Part shown: one piece after another, positions 18,258 to 26,418 of the stretch | Layout of the letters: every line of letters starts with the position of its first letter | Numbering within the stretch: position 1 is the first letter of the stretch | NCBI RefSeq assembly: GCF_009208555.1 | Contig: NZ_WFLI01000022.1 | Coordinates: forward strand, 35,959-99,958 | Length of the DNA: 64,000 nucleotides | Source: Janthinobacterium violaceinigrum | GTDB taxonomy: Bacteria > Pseudomonadota > Gammaproteobacteria > Burkholderiales > Burkholderiaceae_D | Direction: 5' to 3' | Position numbers and translations under genes: made by a program | Notes under the pieces: model-generated | Databases searched by the model: none | What the model was told of the DNA's origin: nothing | What the model saw: the letters and a program-made list of their open reading frames with translations, nothing else

Positions 18258-21200
18258 TTACTTTTGCAGGCTGATCGACGCCGCTTTCGGCGCGCGGCGT
18301 CCCATCAGGAACAGCACGGCCTTTTTCAGCATGCGGTAGACGAAGCGCACCAGCAGCAAGGTCAGCACGCACTCGAACATGGTCAATATCATGGCCACGG
18401 CCACGGGCATGCGTTCGGCGCGGCGGTGGAACTTGGCCACGGCGCCATCGCGGGCGATCTCGATGCTGTCATAGAAGGTCGGCACGACCAGCAGGGTCAG
18501 AATCGTCGAGGTGATGGTGCCGCCGATGATGGCGATCGCCAGTGGACGGTAGAACTCGCCGCCCTCGCCCAGGCCCAGCGCCACGGGGAACATGCCGGCG
18601 ATCAGCGCAAACGTCGTCATCAGGATGGGGCGCAGACGCATGCGGCCCGCATACATCAGCGCATCTTCGCGGCCATGGCCCTCTTCCTCGCGCTTGCGCG
18701 CCGCGTCCAGCAGCAGGATGGCGTTCTTGGCGACCAGGCCCATCAGCATGATGATGCCGATAAAGCTCATCAGGTTGAGGGTGTTGTTCGTGATCACCAG
18801 CGCCACCACCACGCCGATCAGACTGAGCGGCAAGGACATCATCACGGCCACCGGCGCCGTAAAGGAACCAAACTGCATCACGAGAATCAAATACATCAGG
18901 CCGATACCCATCACCAGCGCGATCAGCATTTCCGTGAACAGCTCCTGCTGGTCCTGACCGGCGCCGCCGAGCGCCAGGCCGTAGCCGGGCGGGAAGTCGA
19001 TGGAGTTGGCCAGTTTCATGGCGTCGCTCGTCACTTCGCCGTTCGAGCGGCCCTGTGCATTGGCCGACACGGTAATCGTGCGCTTGCCATTCTTGTGCTC
19101 GATACCGGACGGGCCCTTGCCCATGGTAATGGTGGCGATCTGGTCCAGCGGCACCATTTGCGACGTGCCCGTCACGCTGATGGGCAGGCGCTCGATGTTT
19201 TCCGATGCCACACGGTCATCGGGATGCAGGCGCACGGCCACGTCGCGCGTCTCGCCCGTCGGATCGACCCAGTCGCCCACTTCCACGCCGGCAAACGCCA
19301 CGCGCAGCGATTGCGCCGCATCATTGACGGAAATGCCCATCGAATTGGCCAGGCCACGGTTGAGCTCAATCTGCAGCTCGTTTTTCGGGTCCTGCTCGGA
19401 CAGGCCCACGTCGACGGCGCCGGGAATGGTGCGCAGCTTGTCCATGTAGGCATTCGTAATTTCCATGAGTTTACGCGAGTCGGGACCCGTGAATTCCACC
19501 TGGATCGGCTTTTGCGAACCGTTGCTCAAGTCATCCTGCACCACGTATTCGGCCCCCACCAGGCGCGACATCTTCTCGCGCAACTCGACGGCAATTTCCT
19601 TGGCCGAACGCTTGCGGGTATTGCGTTTGCCGATGTCGACATACACGCGTCCGCCGCCCGCATTGATGGAGCTGTTGGTATCCTTGGTTTCAGGCAAGGT
19701 ACGCGCCAGCACGGCCGCCGCTTCCAGTTTCAAGCGCGAATACTCGATGCTGCTCGACGATGGCGTGCGCACATTGATCATCAGATTGCCCGAGTCGGAT
19801 GCCGGCAAGAAACTCGTGCCGCCATGCGTGGCGTGCAGGACGATGGCGCCCACCAGGCTGCCGAAGGCGATCACGGCCATCCAGCGGCGGTGATGCAGGG
19901 CCCAGGCGATCACGCGGCCATAGCGGTCAGCCTGGTGGTCGAACCAGTGGTTGAATTTTTCCAGCACACGGCCGATGCCTTTTTTCGGCGCCGAGTGTTC
20001 CTCGACCGGGTCGCCCCAGTAGGCCGACAGCATGGGGTCAAGCGTAAACGAGATGCCCAGGCTCACCAGCACCGAGCACGTCACCGTCAAGGCGAACGGG
20101 CGGAACCATTCGCCGGAGATGCCCGGCATGAAAGCGACGGGAATGAAGACGGCGATGATGGAGAAGGTGGTGGCGGCCACGGCCATGCCGATCTCGGCCG
20201 TGCCTTCCAGCGCGGCCGTGCGGCGGTCCTTGCCCATCTGCATGTGGCGCACGATGTTTTCGCGCACCACGATGGCATCATCGATCAGCACGCCAATGGC
20301 CAGCGACAGGCCCAGCAAGGTCATGAAGTTCAGGGTAAAGCCGCACAGCCACACGGCAATGAAGGCGGCAATCACGGACGTGGGCAGGCTCAGCGCCGTG
20401 ATCAGGGTCGACCGCCAGGAGTTGAGGAAGGCGTAGACGACGAAAATCGTCAGCACGGCGCCCAGCACCAGCGATTCGATCACATTGTTCAGGCTATGCT
20501 GGGCGTTTTCGCCGCCGTCGCGCGTCACTTGCAGGATCGTGCCTTTCGGCAAGGTCTTGTTGATCTCCGCCACCATGTCGCGGATCTTGTTGGCCACGCT
20601 GACGGTCGAGGCGTCGCGCACGCGGGTAATCGAAATGCCCACGTTGGGCTTGCCGCTGCGCATGCTCAAGCTGTTGACTTCGGCAAAGCCATCCTCGATG
20701 GTGGCCACTTGCGCCAGGCGCACGATTTCCTCGCCGCGGCGCTTGATCACCACTTTTTCGAAGTCGCTAGGCGACTCGATGCGGCCCACCAGGCGGATGC
20801 TTTTCTCGTCCAGGGTGCCGCGCACCTTGCCCACGGGCGCATTCGTGTTCTGGTTGCGCAGGGCGGTGACGACGTCGCTGACGGAAACGTTATATTCACG
20901 CAGCTTTTCCGCCCGCAGCAGCACGGACAGTTCGCGCTTGAGCGAACCGCCCACGTTGACCAGCGCCACGCCGTCGACGGTGCGGAAGCGGTCGGACAGC
21001 ACGTCTTCGGCCAGGCGCGAAATTTCCGCATGGCTTTGCGTATTCGACGACAGCGCCAGCTGCATGATCGGTTCGGCAGCCGGGTCGATGCGCTGCAGGA
21101 TAGGCTCGCGCATTTCCGTCGGCAACTTGTAGCGCACGGCGGCAATCGCATTGCGGATATTGTCGGACGCCTCGATCAGGTTGGTATTGAACGAGAACTT

Positions 21201-21479
21201 CAGGAAGATGCTGGCCGCGCCTTCATTCGAGTCGCTATTGACCTCGGTCACGCCGGAAATGCTTTGCAGCGATTTTTCCAGACGGTTCACCACTTCGCGC
21301 TCGACCGTATCGGGCGATGCGCCAGGGTAAGGAATGCTGACGACGATGAACGGCACTTCGACGTCCGGATTCTGGTTGACGCGCAATTTCTTGAGCGCCA
21401 GCAAGCCGACGCACATCATTGCCAGGATCAGGACGATGGTGGCAGTGGGCCGCTTGATACTGAAATCGGAAAGAAACAT
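18258..21479 (-). CDS. RND efflux permease (second system)
   Basis: This 1073-residue inner-membrane pump belongs to the RND superfamily. Visible hallmarks are the N-terminal helix after FSIKRPTATIV, the relay motif GVLIDDAIVVRENIVRHM with the two aspartates, and GLVAKNAILLLDAARKREE near the C-terminal bundle. A longer C-terminal tail than in AcrB carries one extra hydrophobic segment (VAVAMILTMFECVLTLLL). It is three bases downstream of its lipoprotein adaptor. No outer-membrane channel gene belongs to this pair, so it may share the channel of the neighbouring operon or use another one. Confidence 0.94.
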   Translation of the reverse strand: MFLSDFSIKRPTATIVLILAMMCVGLLALKKLRVNQNPDVEVPFIVVSIPYPGASPDTVEREVVNRLEKSLQSISGVTEVNSDSNEGAASIFLKFSFNTNLIEASDNIRNAIAAVRYKLPTEMREPILQRIDPAAEPIMQLALSSNTQSHAEISRLAEDVLSDRFRTVDGVALVNVGGSLKRELSVLLRAEKLREYNVSVSDVVTALRNQNTNAPVGKVRGTLDEKSIRLVGRIESPSDFEKVVIKRRGEEIVRLAQVATIEDGFAEVNSLSMRSGKPNVGISITRVRDASTVSVANKIRDMVAEINKTLPKGTILQVTRDGGENAQHSLNNVIESLVLGAVLTIFVVYAFLNSWRSTLITALSLPTSVIAAFIAVWLCGFTLNFMTLLGLSLAIGVLIDDAIVVRENIVRHMQMGKDRRTAALEGTAEIGMAVAATTFSIIAVFIPVAFMPGISGEWFRPFALTVTCSVLVSLGISFTLDPMLSAYWGDPVEEHSAPKKGIGRVLEKFNHWFDHQADRYGRVIAWALHHRRWMAVIAFGSLVGAIVLHATHGGTSFLPASDSGNLMINVRTPSSSSIEYSRLKLEAAAVLARTLPETKDTNSSINAGGGRVYVDIGKRNTRKRSAKEIAVELREKMSRLVGAEYVVQDDLSNGSQKPIQVEFTGPDSRKLMEITNAYMDKLRTIPGAVDVGLSEQDPKNELQIELNRGLANSMGISVNDAAQSLRVAFAGVEVGDWVDPTGETRDVAVRLHPDDRVASENIERLPISVTGTSQMVPLDQIATITMGKGPSGIEHKNGKRTITVSANAQGRSNGEVTSDAMKLANSIDFPPGYGLALGGAGQDQQELFTEMLIALVMGIGLMYLILVMQFGSFTAPVAVMMSLPLSLIGVVVALVITNNTLNLMSFIGIIMLMGLVAKNAILLLDAARKREEEGHGREDALMYAGRMRLRPILMTTFALIAGMFPVALGLGEGGEFYRPLAIAIIGGTITSTILTLLVVPTFYDSIEIARDGAVAKFHRRAERMPVAVAMILTMFECVLTLLLVRFVYRMLKKAVLFLMGRRAPKAASISLQK

Positions 21480-21482
21480 GGC

Positions 21483-22655
21483 TTAGTTTCCTTTACCGGC
21501 AACGGCGGAGCTGCTGCTGGCCACGGCGGCTGCCGGCACGGCCTTGGCGGCCGTCAACTCCACTTTCTGCCCATCCTTGAAGGTCGAGCCCGGCGTGCGC
21601 AGCACGGTGTCGCCGCTGGCCAGGCCGCTTTGCACTTCCCACTGGCCCGTGCGCACGTCGCGCGTGCCGATGTGCAGGGTGGCCTTGTGCAGGGCCTTGT
21701 CCTTGACTTTCCACGTGTACGTGACGTCGCCCGCCTTCACCAGAGCCGAGTCGGGTATCATCAGCGCGCTGATGCTGTCCGTCTCGATGCGCCCTTCCGC
21801 ATACAGGCCAGCCACACGCGGTTGTTCCTTGTCATTGAAATCGACGAGCACGGCCACCTGGCGCGTGACGGCATTGGCGGCCGGGTCGACGCGGCGCACC
21901 TTGCCCGCAAAATCCTGTCCCGGATAACCGTTGATGCGGAACAGTACAGGCTGGCCCACCTTGACGACGCCGATCTTGTCGGCCGACACCAGGCCTTCCA
22001 GGCGCATGCTGGTCGGATCGATGACCTTGATCAATTCCTTGCCGATTTGCGCCGTATCGCCATTCGATACCTTGCGCTCGCTCACGATGCCGTCGAACGG
22101 CGCGCGCACGAGGGTGCGCTGCAACTGCTGGCGCGCCTGGACGGCGCGGCTCTTCGCGGCGGACAGATCGCTTTGCGCATTGTTGCGGCGGATTTCCGCG
22201 TCTTCCAATGCCTGCGTCGAGGTCATGCCCGAGGCGCGCAGGGTTTTCATGCGCTGGAACATGCGTTCGGACTGCTCCAGCACCTGGCTGGCGGCGCGGC
22301 TGGCTTCCTCGGCCGAATTGAGGCTGTCGCGGATGGACGTTTCGTCCAGGCGCACCAGCACGTCGCCCCGCTTGACGGCTTCGCCGTTTTCCTTCATGAC
22401 CTGGATCACCACGGCCGATACTTCCGCGCGCAAGTCCGCGTTGCGCTCCGGCTGCACGGAACCGGTGATGACGGGGCCTGACGCCAGCGCATTGCTTTGT
22501 ATGGTCAGCAAGTCTTCCGGAGACACGAGCAGATTGGCGGCGGCGCCCGCCTGTTCCTTGGCGCCTTTGTCGCCCTTGCCGGGATCTTTGGACTCTTTGC
22601 CACAAGCGGTCAAGGCAGAAGCGATTGCCAGAACAAACAGGGTTTTGCGCAACAT
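21483..22655 (-). CDS. RND efflux adaptor lipoprotein
   Basis: This 390-residue periplasmic adaptor carries a lipobox (ALTAC, cysteine at residue 18) and is therefore anchored by lipid and not by a helix. The barrel-sandwich halves are visible (RAEVSAVVIQVMKENGEAVK and VRAPFDGIVSERKVSNGD) around a long helical hairpin. A Lys/Asp-rich linker follows the cysteine and a Ser/Ala-rich tail ends the protein. GGAG precedes the ATG. It starts the operon and is driven by the promoter-like sequence at 22757-22786. Confidence 0.92.
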   Translation of the reverse strand: MLRKTLFVLAIASALTACGKESKDPGKGDKGAKEQAGAAANLLVSPEDLLTIQSNALASGPVITGSVQPERNADLRAEVSAVVIQVMKENGEAVKRGDVLVRLDETSIRDSLNSAEEASRAASQVLEQSERMFQRMKTLRASGMTSTQALEDAEIRRNNAQSDLSAAKSRAVQARQQLQRTLVRAPFDGIVSERKVSNGDTAQIGKELIKVIDPTSMRLEGLVSADKIGVVKVGQPVLFRINGYPGQDFAGKVRRVDPAANAVTRQVAVLVDFNDKEQPRVAGLYAEGRIETDSISALMIPDSALVKAGDVTYTWKVKDKALHKATLHIGTRDVRTGQWEVQSGLASGDTVLRTPGSTFKDGQKVELTAAKAVPAAAVASSSSAVAGKGN

Positions 22656-22756
22656 GGGTAATTCTCCGGATAGATAGCACCGCTACCGTCCCGGCGGCCC
22701 GGATAGGGCAGCAGGCGATAGCAAGCATTTATTTTTATTAAAACCACAAGCGCCAA

Positions 22757-22786
22757 AGTATCCATGAGTGCGTCTGGGCATGTCAA
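22757..22786 (-). promoter_or_regulatory. sigma-70-type promoter for the second RND operon
   Basis: Reading the minus strand, TTGACA (22786-22781) is followed after 18 bases by GATACT (22762-22757). This is a perfect -35 element and a good -10 element, about 100 bases before the adaptor start. Confidence 0.6.
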
Positions 22787-22845
22787 TCGGCCGTTTCCTG
22801 TAATGCTTTAATCAATGGATGAAACGTAGTTTTTACGCCCTGAAA

Positions 22846-22877
22846 CGCAAAACCCCGCCTTGAAGCGGGGTTTTGCG
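22846..22877 (-). terminator. terminator after the DUF212 gene
   Basis: CGCAAAACCCCGC and GCGGGGTTTTGCG form a perfect 13-base stem around a six-base loop, with Ts inside and after the stem on the minus strand. It is 17 bases beyond the stop at 22895. Confidence 0.8.
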
Positions 22878-22894
22878 TTGCCGGATAAGCGGGC

Positions 22895-23320
22895 CTAGCG
22901 GGCGAAAACGTAGTTGATCAGGAAACCGATGGCCACGCCCGTGCACAGGCCGCCGGCGATCTCGACCAGGGTATGGCCCATGCGCTCGCGCAAGGTCTTG
23001 TGCGCGGGGCTGGACGCTTCCCCGGCCAGGCGGTTGATGGCCGCAGCCTGCTTGCCCACATGCTGGCGCAGGCTGTTGGCGTCGATGATGACGATGAAGG
23101 CCAGGGTGACGGCCACGCCGAAGGCGGGATGGCCTATGCCTTCCCGCAAGGCGATCAGTGTTGCCATGCTGGAAACGACGGCGCTGTGGTTGCTGGGAAA
23201 GCCGCCATTGCCGACCAGGCCGAATGCCCATTGCCGCGTGCGGACACTGTTGATCAGGAATTTGATCGGTCCGACCAGGATCCAGGTGATCAGGGGCGTG
23301 ACGAGGTAAGCGATATCCAC
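22895..23320 (-). CDS. divergent PAP2 family membrane protein (DUF212)
   Basis: This encodes 141 residues starting at GTG, with AAGGAA eight bases upstream. The family signature GGFPSNHSAVVSSMATLIALREG is clear at about residues 39-61, followed by AFIVIIDANSLRQHVG. Four hydrophobic segments are present. The family resembles PAP2 phosphatases, but the catalytic role of these short members has not been established. Confidence 0.9.
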   Translation of the reverse strand: MDIAYLVTPLITWILVGPIKFLINSVRTRQWAFGLVGNGGFPSNHSAVVSSMATLIALREGIGHPAFGVAVTLAFIVIIDANSLRQHVGKQAAAINRLAGEASSPAHKTLRERMGHTLVEIAGGLCTGVAIGFLINYVFAR

Positions 23321-23486
23321 GGGGTATTCCTTCTTATATGTCTGTAAAGTCTATGAGGGGCTGCGGCAGCCAGATGGGCGCGCCGCAATTATCGCAGATC
23401 GGCCACGCCAGCAGAACTGTCTGTCGCCCGCCTATAAAACGCCGCCCCCGGCGGCAACTAATATAAAATCATGGCATATACAACAA

Positions 23487-23500
23487 TTGACGTATATCAA
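23487..23500. promoter_or_regulatory. FNR/Anr-like site upstream of the DUF475 gene
   Basis: TTGAC-GTAT-ATCAA matches the FNR consensus TTGAT-N4-ATCAA at nine of ten positions. It lies about 70 bases before the start, upstream of a GATAAT sequence at 23529. The spacing is a few bases from the ideal for direct activation, so the assignment is tentative. Confidence 0.4.
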
Positions 23501-23566
23501 CACTGAGTGCGGCGCACACAGCGGCGCGGATAATCAAACGTCTTCCATACTTGCAACGGGGTCCTC

Positions 23567-24649
23567 ATGCGGCATTTCAGAATTTCCTTTTTAGTCACTT
23601 TTATCCTGATGGCGGTGTCGGGCTGGTGGGGTTACAGCCACGGCGGCATGCCCGGCATGATCCAGGCGCTGTGGATCACGGGCGTGCTGGGCATCATGGA
23701 AGTGTCGCTGTCGTTCGACAATGCCGTGGTCAATGCCTCGGTCTTGCGTCACTGGAATGAATTCTGGCAAAAACTGTTCCTCACGGTCGGTATCCTCGTC
23801 GCCGTCTTCGGCATGCGGCTGCTGTTCCCGCTGGTCATCGTTTCCGTCGCCACGGGCCTGGGCCTGGTCGACGTGTGGACCATGGCCACCACGACGCCGG
23901 ACGTGTATGCCAAGCACCTGACGGACAACCACGCGCAGGTGGCGGCGTTCGGCGGCGCCTTCCTGCTGCTGGTCTTCCTGAACTTCCTGTTCGACGACGA
24001 GAAGGAATTGCACTGGCTCGGTTGGGCCGAGGAAAAAGTCAATGCGCTGGGCACCGAAAGCCTGGCCGTGCTGATCACCATGGGCGCCGTGGCCGCCTGC
24101 GTGGCCATGGGCCCTGCGGAACAAAAATACAGCGTGCTGGCGTCGGGCATCGTCGGCATCGCCGTCTACATCGGCGTGAACTGGATCAGCGGCTTGCTGG
24201 AAGAAGGCGAACCGGACTTGCAGGATGACGAAGAAGAAAACGCGGCACCGGCTAAAAACGGCAATGGCGACCTCGTGAAAACCGTGGCGCGCGGCAGCAT
24301 CGGCGGCTTCCTGTACCTGGAAGTGCTCGATGCCTCGTTCAGCTTTGACGGCGTGATCGGCGCGTTCGCCATCACCAACGACGTTGTCATCATCATGCTG
24401 GGCCTGGCCATCGGCGCCATGTTTGTGCGTTCGATGACGGTCTTCCTCGTGCACAAGGGCACCCTGGACGAATTCGTCTACCTCGAACACGGCGCCCATT
24501 ATGCGATCGGCATCCTGGCCTTGATCATGCTGGCCTCCGTCAAGTACCATATTCCGGAGTGGTTCACGGGCCTGTCGGGCGTGGCCTTCATCCTGGTCTC
24601 GCTGTGGTCGTCCTTGCGTTATCGCAAACGGCACGCGGCACAAGCTTGA
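23567..24649 (+). CDS. DUF475 / TerC-superfamily integral membrane protein
   Basis: This 360-residue polytopic protein belongs to the TerC-type superfamily linked to metal and tellurite stress. Two internally related, metal-binding-like motifs are visible: GIMEVSLSFDNAVVNASVL (about residues 42-60) and LYLEVLDASFSFDGVIGAF (about residues 247-265). An acidic cytoplasmic loop (EEGEPDLQDDEEEN) separates the halves. About eight or nine membrane helices are present. It heads the Ter region, 102 bases upstream of terD. An FNR-like sequence lies in its leader. I see no manganese riboswitch of the yybP-ykoY type. Confidence 0.9.
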   Translation: MRHFRISFLVTFILMAVSGWWGYSHGGMPGMIQALWITGVLGIMEVSLSFDNAVVNASVLRHWNEFWQKLFLTVGILVAVFGMRLLFPLVIVSVATGLGLVDVWTMATTTPDVYAKHLTDNHAQVAAFGGAFLLLVFLNFLFDDEKELHWLGWAEEKVNALGTESLAVLITMGAVAACVAMGPAEQKYSVLASGIVGIAVYIGVNWISGLLEEGEPDLQDDEEENAAPAKNGNGDLVKTVARGSIGGFLYLEVLDASFSFDGVIGAFAITNDVVIIMLGLAIGAMFVRSMTVFLVHKGTLDEFVYLEHGAHYAIGILALIMLASVKYHIPEWFTGLSGVAFILVSLWSSLRYRKRHAAQA

Positions 24650-24653
24650 AATC

Positions 24654-24705
24654 GGGGAGATCGTCCCCAATTGAGAGAGTGATGGCACGAGCGCCTTACG
24701 CGCTC
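24654..24705 (+). other. two small hairpins between the DUF475 gene and terD
   Basis: GGGGA/TCCCC (24654-24668) and GAGCGC/GCGCTC (24689-24705) form consecutive short stems in the 102-base gap. They may tune readthrough or mRNA stability; neither has a T-run. Confidence 0.35.
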
Positions 24706-24751
24706 ATCCCATGCAGGTATGTTTAAGTAAATTACTGAAAAGGAGCACCAC

Positions 24752-25327
24752 ATGGCAATCAGTTTGCAAAAAGGCGGCAACGTCAACCTGAGCAAGGAAG
24801 CACCGAACCTGAAGAAGATCATCGTCGGCCTCGGCTGGGATCCTCGTTCGACCGACGGCGCCACCTTCGACCTTGACGGCAGCGCTTTCCTCCTGAAAAG
24901 CGACGGCAAAGTCCGTGGCGACTCTGACTTTATCTTCTACAACAACCTGAAGTCGACCGACGGCTCCGTCGTCCACACGGGCGACAACCAGACGGGCGAA
25001 GGCGAAGGCGACGATGAGCGCATCGAAATCGACCTGACCCGCGTACCAAACGACATCGACCGCATCAGCATCACCGTCACGATTCACGACGCCGACGCGC
25101 GCCGCCAGAACTTCGGCATGGTGTCGAAAGCCTTCATCCGCTGCCTGAACGCGGAAGGCGAGCGCGAAATCGCCCGCTACGACCTGTCCGAAGACAGCTC
25201 GACGGAAACGGCGATGATCTTTGGCGAGATCTACCGCTACAACGGCGAATGGAAGTTCAAGGCCATCGGCCAGGGCTTCAACGGCGGCCTGGGCCCCCTC
25301 GCCCGTTCGTTCGGCGTCAATGCCTGA
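24752..25327 (+). CDS. terD: TerD family stress protein
   Basis: This encodes 191 residues, the normal length for TerD/TerE. The calcium-binding acidic motifs are intact: VGLGWDPRSTDGATFDLDGS at residues 26-45, then GDSDFIFYNN and the acidic run GEGEGDDERIEIDL. The protein is cytosolic. TerD proteins are associated with tellurite and other envelope or chemical stresses. AAAGGAG precedes the ATG. A strong terminator lies between this gene and the AIM24 gene downstream. Confidence 0.93.
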   Translation: MAISLQKGGNVNLSKEAPNLKKIIVGLGWDPRSTDGATFDLDGSAFLLKSDGKVRGDSDFIFYNNLKSTDGSVVHTGDNQTGEGEGDDERIEIDLTRVPNDIDRISITVTIHDADARRQNFGMVSKAFIRCLNAEGEREIARYDLSEDSSTETAMIFGEIYRYNGEWKFKAIGQGFNGGLGPLARSFGVNA

Positions 25328-25416
25328 CATTCACGCTCGTTAAACCTGCCGGCCGCTCATTGAGCGTGCCCGCGAGGGTTTTTCGGAGTGAATTGCATAA
25401 ATGTCATATCATCACT

Positions 25417-25448
25417 GCCGCCTGCACAGTTCAGGCGGCTTTTTTTTG
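25417..25448 (+). terminator. strong terminator between terD and the AIM24 gene
   Basis: GCCGCCTG (25417-25424) pairs perfectly with CAGGCGGC (25432-25439) and is followed by nine Ts. The next gene starts only 10 bases after the T-run, so partial readthrough or a separate promoter within 25330-25416 is needed for that gene. Confidence 0.88.
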
Positions 25449-25458
25449 GAGATTTATC

Positions 25459-26175
25459 ATGCCAGTATTTAGTGTCACGGGCGACGTCGATCCTTTCCTC
25501 CACGTCAGCATGAAACAGGGCGAAACCATCTATTGCGAATCCGATGCGATGGTGATGATGGAAACGGCGCTGGACTTGAAGGGCAAGATGACGGGCGGCC
25601 TGGGCAGCGCCATCATGCGCCGCTTCGCCAACGGCGAATCGTTCTTCCAGCAGCACATCGAAGCGGTGCGCGGCAGCGGCGACTGCCTGCTCTCGCCCAC
25701 CCTGCCGGGCGCCATCGAAGTGGTCGACGTGGGCGCGCGCCAGTACCTGCTCAACGACGGCGCCTTTGTCGCCGCCACCTCGGGCACGGAAATGAAAGTG
25801 CGCACGCAAAGCATCGGCAACGCATTGTTCGCGCAATCGGGCGGCTTCTTCGTCATGGAAACGGCGGGCACGGGGCAAGTGGTGGTGTCGGGCTTCGGCT
25901 CCATGTTCCAGCTCGACGTCGAGCCGGGCAAGGATGTCGTGATCGACAATTCCCACGTGGTCTGCTGGGACAATAGCCTGAAATACGAAATTTCCGTCAC
26001 CACGGGCGGCGGTTCGGGCGGCGGCGGCATCGGCGGCTTCCTCGGCAATATCGTCAACAGCGTGACCAGCGGCGAAGGCATCGTGCTGCGCTTTTCCGGC
26101 TCGGGCAAGGTGTTCATCTGCTCGCGCAACCGCGACGCGTTCCTCAAATGGACAGCCTCCGGCAAAGCTAGCTAG
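25459..26175 (+). CDS. AIM24 / TIGR00266 family protein
   Basis: This 238-residue protein is a beta-rich member of the AIM24 family. Typical features are the N-terminal GETIYCESDAMVMMETALDL, an internal GSGDCLLSPTLPGAIEVVDV, and a Gly-rich segment (TTGGGSGGGGIGGFLG) before the C-terminal strand GKVFICSRNRDAFL. Bacterial AIM24 proteins commonly co-occur with TerD genes, but their biochemical role is unknown. GGAG precedes the ATG. It is followed by the 112-base structured repeat. Confidence 0.9.
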   Translation: MPVFSVTGDVDPFLHVSMKQGETIYCESDAMVMMETALDLKGKMTGGLGSAIMRRFANGESFFQQHIEAVRGSGDCLLSPTLPGAIEVVDVGARQYLLNDGAFVAATSGTEMKVRTQSIGNALFAQSGGFFVMETAGTGQVVVSGFGSMFQLDVEPGKDVVIDNSHVVCWDNSLKYEISVTTGGGSGGGGIGGFLGNIVNSVTSGEGIVLRFSGSGKVFICSRNRDAFLKWTASGKAS

Positions 26176-26180
26176 AGGCA

Positions 26181-26292
26181 CCTGACCAAACCTACTACGC
26201 GTCGGCATAGGCGGCCTGCGATGCTCACCGTACTTTAGTACGGTTGCGCTTCTCGGCCACCTCTTCCTTCCGCTCGCTACGGTTTTGTCAGG
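26181..26292 (+). repeat. 112-base structured intergenic repeat, copy 1
   Basis: The ends CCTGACCAAACC and GGTTTTGTCAGG form an 11-of-12 terminal inverted repeat. A central hairpin CCGTAC-TTTA-GTACGG is perfect. The copy matches the reverse complement of 51087-51198 at 103 of 112 positions with no gaps. It lies between the AIM24 gene and the ATP-grasp gene. It contains no open frame of note. Confidence 0.9.
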
Positions 26293-26338
26293 CGCTGTTA
26301 GTTTGTTGCTCAACGTTGTAGTTCAAAAAAATTCTAAG

Positions 26339-26389
26339 GCCAGGTTAAGTCTGGCTCGCTAGAATCCCCGCGCGCGCACCTGCGCGCGG
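26339..26389 (+). other. two leader hairpins before the ATP-grasp gene
   Basis: GCCAG/CTGGC (26339-26355) and a perfect GC stem CCGCGCGC/GCGCGCGG (26368-26389) sit in the leader, the second followed by a pyrimidine tract and ending 29 bases before the start codon. They might act as an attenuator or as a 5' stabiliser of the operon transcript. Confidence 0.4.
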
Positions 26390-26418
26390 CTTTCCCTTTC
26401 TTTACCCGGTCCCCGTAC

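Noticed and set aside
18264..22481. A 1405-codon open frame on the plus strand across the second RND operon
   Set aside because: It is antisense to two well-defined efflux genes. It is rich in His, Gln, Gly and Arg as expected for the complement of high-GC codons, and it has no ribosome-binding site or domain.
23340..23566. Manganese riboswitch (yybP-ykoY type) before the DUF475 gene
   Set aside because: I could not find the conserved paired loops of that riboswitch in the leader. Only short GC-rich repeats and the FNR-like site are visible.
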